A DNA stretch of 64,000 nucleotides, taken from the NCBI RefSeq assembly GCF_036346615.1, contig NZ_CP107836.1, positions 4,774,001-4,838,000 on the forward strand. Direction: 5' to 3'. Of the stretch, positions 25,330-33,536 are shown piece after piece (the stretch's first letter is position 1; each line of letters opens with the position of its first letter). Made by a program: the position numbers and the translations under genes. Origin of the DNA: Streptomyces sp. NBC_00523. GTDB lineage: Bacteria > Actinomycetota > Actinomycetes > Streptomycetales > Streptomycetaceae. The notes under the pieces were generated by a model, which made no database searches, was not told the DNA's origin, and worked only from the letters and a program-made list of their open reading frames with translations.

Positions 25330-27441
25330 TCAGAAGCGTCCGCCGCCGCCCCGGCGGCCCCGTGTCCCTCCGCCGCCGAAGCTGCCGGGCCCGCCGCCGC
25401 CGAAGCCCCCGCCCCCGCCTCCGCCGAATCCGCCCCCGAAGCCGCCCCGGCCCCCGCCCCCGCCCATCAGGCCGCCGAGGATGATCCCGCCGAGCACCGC
25501 GCCGCCCATGCCCCCGCCGCCTCCGCCCGCCATACCGCCGGGGCCCCCGCGCCCGCCGTAGCCGGAGCCGCGTACGTCCTGCTCGGCCAGCGCGCGCGCC
25601 TCGCCGGCCAGCGCGTCCGCGCGGTTCGCCTCGGCCAGGGCGGCCTGCGGGTCGCCGTTGCCCGCCAGCGCGGCGGCCTGCTCCAGGCGGCGCTGCGCCT
25701 CCGCGAGCCGGGTCCGGGCGGTGCTGCCGACCGCGCCCCGGTGCGTCGTGACGAAGTCCGCCGCCGCCGCTACCGAGGAGCGCGCGGTGAGCAGCGCCCC
25801 GTCGAGCAGCGAGCGCGCCCGGGTGTTGCCCTGTTCGCGTTCCCGCGCCCCGGCCAGCGCCTCGTCCAGCGCCCGGTCCGCCTCCTCCACCCGGCGCAGC
25901 GCGTCGATCGGGTCGTACCGGCCGCCCCGCTCCTCGCGTACGTCGCCGGCCACCGCGCGGGCGCGGGCGATCCTGCCGCTCAGGTCGGCGGTGGACGCCC
26001 CCTGTGCCGTGCCGTCGAGCAGCCCGCCCGCGTCCGCGAGGTCGGTGTCCAGCTCGGTGAGCGCGGCGGTCAGCCGGTCCGCCGCCTCGTCCAGCTCGCG
26101 GCCCCGCCGCTCCACGCCGTCGATCAGGGTGCCCGCCTGGTCGAGCGCGCCCTCGGCGGCCCGGACGTAGACGGCCGCCGCCGCGTGGTCGCCGCCGTCC
26201 ACCGCCTGCCGGGCGCTGTCGAGGGAGGAGGCCGCGAAGGCGAGCCGGTCCCTGGCCTGGTCGGCGTCACCGGCGACGGGGGCCGACGCCTGGTCCGCGT
26301 ACCGTTCGCGCATCGAGGCGAGCGCGGAATCGGCGGCCGGGACGCGCCCGGTCAGCTCGTCCAGCGCGGTCCCGGCGGCGGCCACGGCCTGCGGCGCCCC
26401 GCGCTCCAGCTCGCGCAGCCGGTCGAAGTCCTCGGAGACGGCGTCGAGGCGGCCGTCGGCGTCCGCGCAGCGGCTGATGATCTCGTCCAGCATCCGCCGT
26501 CGCGTCTCGTCGTCCTCCGGAAAGGCGTCGTCCAGCTGCTGCCGCAGCCGGAACGCGGTGGTCAGCTCGCCCTTGGCGTACGTCACCGCCTCGGCGAACG
26601 GCGCGGCGGCCGCCTCCCCGAACTGGGCGGTCGCGAAACCCAGTTCCTCCTCGCTCGTGCGGACCGCGTCGTCGGTGGCCACGAGCGTCTCCTTGGCCTT
26701 CGCGTCGAGCTCCGGCAGCGGGGTCGGTGCCGGGACGCCCCCGCCCCAGCCGGTCGTGCCGGGCGTCGTACGGGTGGTGGCGCGCCGCCTGCGCCGCAGG
26801 AACGCGTACGCGGCGACGGCCGCGACCGCGCAGAGCAGGACGATCGGAAGGAGCAGGTCGCCGGTGCTGGTGCCGCCCGAGCCGGAGCCCGGGTCGGAGG
26901 GGCCGGGGGTGATCGCCGGGGCAGGCACGGGCTCGCCGGACAGGACGGCGGTGTAGCCGTCGGCGGCGCCGATCGCGGCGCCCGGCCAGTCGTTCTCCTT
27001 CAGCGCCGGCTCGATCGCGGTGTTCGCCACGTCCCGGAGCTGGGTGTCGGTGAGGGGGGCGTCCTGGTCGACGGAGTAGGCGTACTGCCGGGCATGGGTG
27101 GCGACGGCCAGCAGGACGTCGTCGCGGCCGAGGCCGTTGCGGTCGGCGGTCGCGTCGGCCCAGTCCTGCGCGGAGCGCCCGGAGAAGTCGCGTACGTACA
27201 CCACGAAGAGCTGGAGGCGGTGTTCGGCGTAGAGCCGGTCGAGGGCCGTGACCACCTGGGGGCGGCGTTCACCGAGGGCGCCCACCTTGTCGGTGATCTG
27301 CCCGTCGCGGGACAGCGTGACCGGGTCGTCGGCGCGGGCGTCCGGCGCGGGGGCGAGGGTCAGCCAGCACACCGTGAGAAGCACGGCGAGCAGGGCCCGG
27401 CCCGGTATGAGGATCCGGGTTCGGCTCACAGGCGGCGTCAC
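25330..27441 (-). CDS. TPM-domain membrane protein with coiled coil and glycine-rich tail
   Basis: About 703 residues. The N-terminal signal segment (LLAVLLTVCWLTLAPAPDARA) is followed by an extracytoplasmic TPM domain (about 40-160, with LQLFVVYVRDFSG and DVLLAVATHARQYAYSVD). A Ser/Gly linker and one membrane span (about 193-213, LLLPIVLLCAVAAVAAYAFL) come before RRRRR. A long cytoplasmic Ala/Glu-rich coiled coil then leads to a C-terminal tail of about 60 residues, nearly all Gly with Phe and Arg. TPM proteins act in membrane or photosystem repair in other organisms; here the link is with pspA downstream. The start is uncertain (GTG 27441, or GTG 27429); neither has a good ribosome site. 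Confidence 0.85.
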   Translation of the reverse strand: MTPPVSRTRILIPGRALLAVLLTVCWLTLAPAPDARADDPVTLSRDGQITDKVGALGERRPQVVTALDRLYAEHRLQLFVVYVRDFSGRSAQDWADATADRNGLGRDDVLLAVATHARQYAYSVDQDAPLTDTQLRDVANTAIEPALKENDWPGAAIGAADGYTAVLSGEPVPAPAITPGPSDPGSGSGGTSTGDLLLPIVLLCAVAAVAAYAFLRRRRRATTRTTPGTTGWGGGVPAPTPLPELDAKAKETLVATDDAVRTSEEELGFATAQFGEAAAAPFAEAVTYAKGELTTAFRLRQQLDDAFPEDDETRRRMLDEIISRCADADGRLDAVSEDFDRLRELERGAPQAVAAAGTALDELTGRVPAADSALASMRERYADQASAPVAGDADQARDRLAFAASSLDSARQAVDGGDHAAAAVYVRAAEGALDQAGTLIDGVERRGRELDEAADRLTAALTELDTDLADAGGLLDGTAQGASTADLSGRIARARAVAGDVREERGGRYDPIDALRRVEEADRALDEALAGAREREQGNTRARSLLDGALLTARSSVAAAADFVTTHRGAVGSTARTRLAEAQRRLEQAAALAGNGDPQAALAEANRADALAGEARALAEQDVRGSGYGGRGGPGGMAGGGGGGMGGAVLGGIILGGLMGGGGGRGGFGGGFGGGGGGGFGGGGPGSFGGGGTRGRRGGGGRF

Positions 27442-27523
27442 GTTTGTGAGGCTATGTCCCGCTCCGGGTGGCCGCGACACGAGGCGTTCGCGAGGGGTGG
27501 TGTGCGGTGAGCGCCCAGAGAAT

Positions 27524-27551
27524 GACAGGCTGCCTTGCAAGGTGGCCTGTC
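27524..27551. promoter_or_regulatory. 28-bp MarR-type operator
   Basis: Near-perfect palindrome: gacaggc-tg-ccttgcaagg-tg-gcctgtc. It contains the candidate -35 TTGCAA. TACGGT follows 18 nt later as a -10, only 6 nt before the marR ATG. It lies in the divergent region between the TPM gene and marR, the expected place for autorepression. Confidence 0.75.
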
Positions 27552-27570
27552 GATCTCGTACGGTGAATGT

Positions 27571-28023
27571 ATGACGCACGTATCCGGGGCGGCCCCCGAC
27601 CCCACAGCCGAAGAGGTGGCGAACCAGCTGGCCTCCGTGGTCGGCCGGCTGCTGCGGCGGCTGCGTTCCTCCTCGTCGGAGTCGCTGCTGACGCCGACCC
27701 AGCGCTCGGTGCTGGCCCGGCTGGACGACGGGGGCGCCGCGACCACCGCGGACCTGGCCCGCGCCGAATTCGTCCGCCCGCAGTCCATGCGGCTGACTCT
27801 GGGCGCGCTGGAGACGCAGGGGCTGGTCGCGCGGGAGCCGGACCCGGCCGACGGGCGGAAGTCCGTCATGACGGTCACGGACGCGGGGCGCGCGACGCTC
27901 GCCCAGGTCCGGGCCGCCAAGCGGAACTGGCTGGCCGAGGCCGTCGCCGCCGAGCTGGACGGGCACGAGCGGCGGACCGTCGCCGAGGCCGTGGCCCTCA
28001 TCGAACGCCTGGTCGGTTCGTGA
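27571..28023 (+). CDS. MarR-family transcriptional regulator
   Basis: A 150-residue MarR-type repressor. The winged helix is LTPTQRSVLARLDDGGAATT, LARAEFVRPQSMRLTLGALE and LVAREPDPADGRKSVMTVTDAG, with N- and C-terminal dimerisation helices. Its GTGA junction (28020-28023) overlaps the MFS exporter start, so regulator and exporter are co-translated, a common drug-resistance arrangement. A 28-bp palindrome just upstream is the probable operator. Start ATG 27571; the in-frame ATG at 27535 lies inside the palindrome and is rejected. The mRNA may be leaderless or nearly so. Confidence 0.92.
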   Translation: MTHVSGAAPDPTAEEVANQLASVVGRLLRRLRSSSSESLLTPTQRSVLARLDDGGAATTADLARAEFVRPQSMRLTLGALETQGLVAREPDPADGRKSVMTVTDAGRATLAQVRAAKRNWLAEAVAAELDGHERRTVAEAVALIERLVGS

Positions 28024-29441
28024 CGGCTCGCGATGTGCTCCCCGGGGCGGTACGCGCGGCGGCCCGCCCGGACCGGACGGAGCCCGGCCCCGGTTTCAGC
28101 GCCCGGCTCACCGCCCCGCTGCTGCTCGGCTCGCTGCTCAACCCGCTGAACACCACCATGATCTCCACCGCGCTGGTGGCGATCGGACACCACTTCTCCG
28201 TCGGCGCCGCCGACACCGCCTGGCTGATCTCCGTCCTCTACCTCGCCAGCGCCGTCGCCCAGCCCGTTCTGGGCCGCCTCGCCGACGTTTTCGGGCCGCG
28301 CCGGGTCTTCCTCGCCGGTCTCGTCGTGGTCGTCGCCTCCGGTCTGATCGGCACCTTCGCGCAGGGCTTCGGCGAGCTGATCGTGTCGCGGCTGCTGCTC
28401 GGCATCGGTACGTCGGCGGCCTACCCGGCCGCCATGGCGGTGCTGCGCGACGAGTCGGCCCGGATCGGGCGGCCGACCCCGCGCCCGGTGCTGGCCCGGC
28501 TCTCGTTCGCCGCGCTCGGCAGTGCGGCGGTCGGGCCCACGCTCGGCGGGCTGCTCGTCATGACGGCCGGCTGGCGCGGGATCTTCGCCGTCAACGTGCC
28601 GGTGGCGCTGATCGCCCTCGGCGCGGCCCTGCTCTGGATCCCCGCCGACCCGCCCCGCGCCCGCACGGCCGGCGGCCCGGCGCCCCGGCTGGGGCTCGAT
28701 CCGCTCGGCATCGGCCTCTTCGCGACCGCGCTCACCGTCCTGGCCTTCTTCCTGCTCGACCTCGCGCACCCGGTGTGGTGGCTGCTCGCGCCGTTCGCCG
28801 CGCTGACCGCCGCCCTCGTGTGGTGGCAGCTGCGGGCACCCGCCCCCTTCATCGACCTGCGGATGCTCGCGGGCAACGGGGCTCTCTCGCGTACGTACCT
28901 CCGGCACGGCGTCAGCTACCTGCTGATCTACTGCGTGATGTACGGATACACGCAGTGGCTGGAGGAGGCCCGGGGCTACTCCTCCGGGCACACCGGACTC
29001 CTCATGCTGCCGATGTCCGTCGCCGCGCTGGTGTGCTCGCTGCTCGGCGCCCGTACGAAAGGCATCCGGGGCCCGCTCGTCCTGGCCTGCGTCCTGCTCA
29101 CCGCCGGAGCCGGAACGCTCTTCCTGCTGTCCGGCGACACACCGGTCGCCGTCCTGCTGCTCGCCGGGGCCTGCTTCGGCATCCCGCAGGGGCTCATCGG
29201 CACCAGCAACCAGGCGGCCGTGCAGGCCTACGCGCCGCCCGCCTCCGTCGGCTCGGCCGCCGGCCTCCAGCGCACCGCCCAGTACATCGGGGCGATCACC
29301 GCCTCCAGCCTCATCGCCCTGGCCTACGGACAGTCGGCCGGCGACCGGGGGCTGCATCTGATGGCCGCCGTCGCAGCCGTCCTGGGCGTCCTGCTCATCG
29401 TCCTCACCGTCACCGACCGCGCCCTGCGCGGGCGTACCTGA
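28020..29441 (+). CDS. MFS multidrug-type exporter
   Basis: A 473-residue major facilitator superfamily transporter of the DHA-type drug/H+ antiporter group, with 12-14 hydrophobic segments. It shows the start-of-family NPLNTTMISTALVAIGHHF, the loop 2-3 motif GRLADVFGPRRVF, and motif C-like ALGSAAVGPTLGGLL. Start GTG 28020 overlaps the marR stop by 4 nt. It is likely induced when ligand relieves MarR repression. The isochorismatase-like gene follows 32 nt later, probably in the same operon. The substrate is unknown. Confidence 0.92.
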   Translation: MTARDVLPGAVRAAARPDRTEPGPGFSARLTAPLLLGSLLNPLNTTMISTALVAIGHHFSVGAADTAWLISVLYLASAVAQPVLGRLADVFGPRRVFLAGLVVVVASGLIGTFAQGFGELIVSRLLLGIGTSAAYPAAMAVLRDESARIGRPTPRPVLARLSFAALGSAAVGPTLGGLLVMTAGWRGIFAVNVPVALIALGAALLWIPADPPRARTAGGPAPRLGLDPLGIGLFATALTVLAFFLLDLAHPVWWLLAPFAALTAALVWWQLRAPAPFIDLRMLAGNGALSRTYLRHGVSYLLIYCVMYGYTQWLEEARGYSSGHTGLLMLPMSVAALVCSLLGARTKGIRGPLVLACVLLTAGAGTLFLLSGDTPVAVLLLAGACFGIPQGLIGTSNQAAVQAYAPPASVGSAAGLQRTAQYIGAITASSLIALAYGQSAGDRGLHLMAAVAAVLGVLLIVLTVTDRALRGRT

Positions 29442-29473
29442 CCTCCATCAGTACCACCCCAAGGAGCACCACC

Positions 29474-30025
29474 ATGACCGCCACCGTCCTCGACCCCCAG
29501 ACCGCCCTGATCGTCGTCGACCTCCAGAAGGGCATCACCGGACTGCCCACCGCCCACCCCTCCGCCGGTGTCATCGCGAACGCCGCGACTCTCGCCGACG
29601 CCTTCCGGGCCAAGGGCCTGCCCGTGGTCCTCGTCCGCGTCACCGGCGGCGCCCCCGGCCGCAACGAGGGCCCGGCCCGGTCCGGGAAGCCGGCCGCCGA
29701 CTGGGCCGAGATCGTGCCCGAGATGGGCCCGCGCGAGGGCGACATCATCGTCACCAAGCAGCAGTGGGGCGCCTTCTACGGCACCGACCTCGACCTCCAG
29801 CTGCGCCGCCGGGGCGTCACCCAGGTCGTGGTGGCCGGCATCGCGACCAGCATCGGCGTCGAGTCCACCGCCCGCTCCGCGCACGAGCACGGCTACCACG
29901 TCACGCTCGCCACGGACGCGATGACCGACATGAGCGGCGAGGCCCACGACAACAGCCTGCAGCGGATCTTCCCGCGCCTCGGCGAGACCGGCACGACCGA
30001 CGAGATCGTCAAGCTCCTCGGCTGA
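29474..30025 (+). CDS. Isochorismatase-like (cysteine hydrolase fold) protein lacking the catalytic Cys
   Basis: A 183-residue protein of the isochorismatase/nicotinamidase fold. Asp16 (VVDLQKG) and Lys95 (VTKQQWGAF) of the usual Asp-Lys-Cys triad are present, but the position of the nucleophile, normally Cys in T-x-x-C-V-E-S/A-T, is Gly128 in ATSIGVESTARSA. It therefore cannot work by the standard cysteine mechanism; it may be a lyase-like or binding protein, or act like isochorismatase proper, which also need not use Cys. AAGGAG precedes ATG 29474. Last gene of the marR-MFS unit, followed by a strong terminator. Confidence 0.88.
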   Translation: MTATVLDPQTALIVVDLQKGITGLPTAHPSAGVIANAATLADAFRAKGLPVVLVRVTGGAPGRNEGPARSGKPAADWAEIVPEMGPREGDIIVTKQQWGAFYGTDLDLQLRRRGVTQVVVAGIATSIGVESTARSAHEHGYHVTLATDAMTDMSGEAHDNSLQRIFPRLGETGTTDEIVKLLG

Positions 30026-30032
30026 CGGACCT

Positions 30033-30084
30033 GTACGGAACGGAGCGCCGCGGCCCCCACCCGGGCCGCGGCGCTCCGCCGTAC
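30033..30084 (+). terminator. Terminator of the marR operon
   Basis: A 16-bp perfect stem (30041-30056 with 30063-30078), extended by a further 6 bp (gtacgg / ccgtac) across a two-base bulge, 7 nt after the stop. Confidence 0.92.
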
Positions 30085-30246
30085 GGGTGGGCTTCGGGGC
30101 CTACCCGCCGTGTCGGCACGGCGTTCCCGCGCGAGGGCGTTTTCAGTGGAGGGGCGGAACCAGTGTGATCAACTGCAAATGCCACCAAAAACGCTCAATC
30201 AGGCCCTTTCCCGGTGCGGGCCGGGCCGTCCCCGGAGGTATCAGCC

Positions 30247-32577
30247 ATGTCCCACGTCGGAGTCCCGCGCGGGACGGCCCGAAAGAGGCGCATCCCCGCC
30301 CTCCTCACCGCAGGCGTCCTCACCCTCCCCGCGCTGGCCGGATGCAGCTCGGGCGAGAAGGACACCGCGGCCGTCGCCGCCGTACCGCAGGACGTGGCCC
30401 GCGCCGCCCGCGCCCAGGTCGCCGACGGGGGCAAGGTCACCTGGGCGATCGACGCGCTCCCCGCCACCTTCAACGCCTTCCAGGCGGACGCCGACAGCGC
30501 CACCGGCCGGATCACCGGCGCCCTGCTGCCGACGCTCTTCCCGCTCGACGCCCAGGGCCGGCCGCAGCTCAACCCGGACTACCTCGAATCCGCGAAGGTG
30601 ACCGAGACCGAGCCCCGCCAGGTCGTCGTCTACCGCCTCAACCAGCAGGCCGTCTGGAGCGACGGCCGCGGGATCGGCGCCCCGGACTTCGTCGCCCAGT
30701 GGCGCGCGCTCAGCGGCAAGGACTCCGCGTTCTGGACCGCCCGCAACGCCGGGTACGAACGCATCGAGAAGATCGAGCGCGGCCACGACGACCTGGAGGT
30801 CAAGGTCACCTTCGCCAAGCCGTACGCGGACTGGCGCTCGCTGTTCTCACCGCTCTACCCGAAGCAGGTGACGGGATCCCCGGACGCCTTCAACGACGGC
30901 GCCCGCACCAGCCTCACGGCGACGGCCGGGCCGTTCCGGCTGCGCGAGGTGGACAAGAAGACCGGCTCCGTCACGCTGACCCGCGACCCGCGCTGGTGGG
31001 GCGGCCGCGCCAAGCTGGACTCGCTGGTCTTCAAGGCCGTCAAGCCCGAGGACCGCACCGACGCGCTGGCCGAGGGCGCCGTCGACATCGCCGACATCGA
31101 CTCCACCACCGCCCACCGCATCGCCGAGGCCGCCCGCGAGGGCGCGGCCGGCGCACCGCCCGCAAGCGGCCCCGGCGCCGCGCAGGGACCGGCGGACGCC
31201 CTGCGCTCCTGGGCCGTGGCGCACGGCACCGACGAGGAGGCGGCCGAGGAGGAGCAGGAGGCGCGGGACGACAAGGCCAAGGCCGCCGACGCGTACGCCA
31301 CCGAGCAGAGCGGGCTGCGCGCCTTCGTGGTCCGCAAGTCCCTGGAGCCCGCCTACACCCAGCTCGCGCTGAACGGCGAGACCGGGCCGCTCGCCGACGA
31401 CCGGGTGCGCCGGGCCGTCGCCCGCGCCCTGGACCGCCAGGAGCTCGCCGACACCGTGCTGAAGCCGCTCGGACTGCCTGCGCAGCCGCTCGGCAGCCAC
31501 CTCGCCGTCGCCGGGCAGCCCGCGTACCGGGACGGCAGCGACGCGCTCGGCAAGCAGGACACCGAGCAGGCGCAGGCGCTGCTCGCCGACGCGGGCTGGA
31601 CGCGCGAGGGCGCGCTGAGCCGGAGCGACGGCACCAAGGCCGGCAGCGAGGGCGAGAAGAAGAAGGACGCGGAGAAGGACGCCGAGAAGAAGGGGAGCGC
31701 CGGGAAGGACGCGGACGACGGCAAGGGGAACCGCGCCGCGGGCGAGCCCGTCGCCGACGACGGCCTCTACATCGTCGGCGACGACAAGCCCGGCGCCCCC
31801 GGCACCCACGTCCTCGCCCCGGCCCCCGACGCCGCCGCGCAGAGCGTCGCGCTGCTGCGCCAGGCCGGGTACCTCGGCTCCACGGGCACCTCGGAGGACG
31901 CCCGGGACGCGATCCGGGCCCAGGACCGGCAGCCCGGCGGCGCCGCCGGGGCCTACGCGCCCGCGGGGACCGCCGCGCCCGCCGAGGCGGCCGACACCGC
32001 GCGCGGTCCGCTCGGCAAGAACGGCAAGCCGCTGAGCCTGCGCTTCGTCCTGCCGTCCGGGCCCGGCTCGGCCGGTCTGCGCAGCGTCGGCGAGAAGATC
32101 GCCGCGATGCTCGACACGATCGGCATCCGCACCGAGATCACCAAGGTCTCCGACGACAGCTACTTCCGCGACCACGTGGCCTCCGGCGACTACGACATGG
32201 CCCTGTACTCCTGGCCCGCCACCGCCTACCCGGCCACCGACGACCGCCCGATCTACGCCAAGCCGCTGCCCGCGTCGGACGGCTCGCTGCTGGTGGAGCA
32301 GAACTACACCCGCGTCGGCACGGACCACATCGACCAGCTCTTCGACCAGGCGGCGTCGGAGCTGGACGAGAAGGCCGCCCGGGACCTCATGCGCAAGGCG
32401 GACGCCCGGATCTGGGCCGCCGCAGGATCGATTCCCCTCTTCCAGCGCCCCCAGCTCGTCGCCACCGGCAAGCAGCTCGTGAACGTCGGCGCCTTCGGCC
32501 TCGGCGTCCCGCACTACCAGGACATCGGCTACAAGGCCCCGCAGGCGGCGGGCGCCCCGGCCGACCGGAAGAAGTAG
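30247..32577 (+). CDS. Large peptide-binding lipoprotein (ABC family 5 SBP)
   Basis: A 776-residue lipoprotein of the DppA/OppA-type (SBP family 5) with no permease or ATPase genes adjacent. Lipobox LAGC after about 30 residues. Family landmarks include TWAIDALPATFNAFQ, VVYRLNQQAVWSDG, FTW-type segments and the C-terminal GDYDMALYSWPATAYP. Compared with normal family length (500-600) it has two charged low-complexity insertions: EEAAEEEQEARDDKAK (about 328-345) and a Lys/Glu/Asp-rich run (about 463-495). GGAGG precedes ATG 30247. An orphan binding protein could feed peptides to one of the downstream ABC systems or to an unlinked permease. Confidence 0.87.
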   Translation: MSHVGVPRGTARKRRIPALLTAGVLTLPALAGCSSGEKDTAAVAAVPQDVARAARAQVADGGKVTWAIDALPATFNAFQADADSATGRITGALLPTLFPLDAQGRPQLNPDYLESAKVTETEPRQVVVYRLNQQAVWSDGRGIGAPDFVAQWRALSGKDSAFWTARNAGYERIEKIERGHDDLEVKVTFAKPYADWRSLFSPLYPKQVTGSPDAFNDGARTSLTATAGPFRLREVDKKTGSVTLTRDPRWWGGRAKLDSLVFKAVKPEDRTDALAEGAVDIADIDSTTAHRIAEAAREGAAGAPPASGPGAAQGPADALRSWAVAHGTDEEAAEEEQEARDDKAKAADAYATEQSGLRAFVVRKSLEPAYTQLALNGETGPLADDRVRRAVARALDRQELADTVLKPLGLPAQPLGSHLAVAGQPAYRDGSDALGKQDTEQAQALLADAGWTREGALSRSDGTKAGSEGEKKKDAEKDAEKKGSAGKDADDGKGNRAAGEPVADDGLYIVGDDKPGAPGTHVLAPAPDAAAQSVALLRQAGYLGSTGTSEDARDAIRAQDRQPGGAAGAYAPAGTAAPAEAADTARGPLGKNGKPLSLRFVLPSGPGSAGLRSVGEKIAAMLDTIGIRTEITKVSDDSYFRDHVASGDYDMALYSWPATAYPATDDRPIYAKPLPASDGSLLVEQNYTRVGTDHIDQLFDQAASELDEKAARDLMRKADARIWAAAGSIPLFQRPQLVATGKQLVNVGAFGLGVPHYQDIGYKAPQAAGAPADRKK

Positions 32578-32695
32578 CCGGATATCCACACCTCTGAAAC
32601 TGCTCAAGTCACTTGTCCGTGAGGTCCGTTACGGCGACTGTGGTCCATGACCACCGGTGAATTCCACCGGAAGAACGGACCACGGGGGCGGGACC

Positions 32696-33397
32696 ATGAA
32701 GCGGACACGAGTGCACCTCGGAGCGGCCGCCGCGATCGTCGCGGCGGCCCTCACGTGCGTCAGCGGCTGCTCGTCGGCGGACGGCGGGACCACCGACGCG
32801 AAGCCGTCCGGACCGGCGAAGGCGGCGGCGGACAAGGCGGACAAGACCGTCGCCCGGGAGCCGCAGGAGTGCCGGGGCGGCACGTACACCTGGTTCAACA
32901 TGCAGGACCGTTCCGTACTGAACGGGCTCGCCGACCCGCAGCGCGTCGCGCACGGGTCCAGCAAAATGACCAAGCTGACCGAGCCCGTCCGGCGACTGCG
33001 CACGGACCAGGCGTCCGTGGTGTCCCAGGGCCCGAGCCCGGACCCGAAGCAGGTGCTCTTCGCGCTGAGCACGCACCTCGGATTCACGGAGAAGGGCGAC
33101 GACCCGGAGATGGGCTCGGGGCTGGGTGAACCGGGGGAGTACGCGGAGATCGATCCGGGCGGCGGCGAGGCCGGCGGCTCGGACCGCACCGTCCACCTCG
33201 TCTACTACAGCTTCGTCCGCCTGGTCGAGACGGACTTCCGGTACACCTGCGGAAGCGGTGAGGGCCGGAGGACGACCACGGGGCACGTGGTCACCTGGCC
33301 CAACTCGGGCGGCGGACTCGTCAGCTGCGAGGAACCGCTGGACAAGAAGGCGTCGGCCGCCGCGCACGAGGCGTTCAGACTGTCCTGCCCCGCCTAG
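32696..33397 (+). CDS. Lipoprotein of unknown function
   Basis: A 233-residue putative lipoprotein. A signal sequence with lipobox CVSGC (MKRTRVHLGAAAAIVAAAL...) precedes a Lys/Ala-rich linker and a globular domain. That domain contains QECRGGTYTWFNMQDRSVL, HLVYYSFVRLVETDFRYTCG and VVTWPNSGGGLVSCEEPL, with four Cys that could pair. No family recognised. The start is ATG 32696, with GGGGGCGGG just upstream; the in-frame ATG at 32657 gives an implausible signal peptide. It stands alone between the orphan SBP gene and typA. Confidence 0.8.
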   Translation: MKRTRVHLGAAAAIVAAALTCVSGCSSADGGTTDAKPSGPAKAAADKADKTVAREPQECRGGTYTWFNMQDRSVLNGLADPQRVAHGSSKMTKLTEPVRRLRTDQASVVSQGPSPDPKQVLFALSTHLGFTEKGDDPEMGSGLGEPGEYAEIDPGGGEAGGSDRTVHLVYYSFVRLVETDFRYTCGSGEGRRTTTGHVVTWPNSGGGLVSCEEPLDKKASAAAHEAFRLSCPA

Positions 33398-33536
33398 AAA
33401 CCCGGCCGGGAAGCCCTCCACCCGCCGGGCCCGTACCATGGGAGTAGCCGTGGCGCGTCCGCCCGGCGGGCGTACGAGGACTCAAGACCGACCCAGGCGC
33501 CTGAATCCCCGATCCGAGAGAAGCGCAAGCCACACC

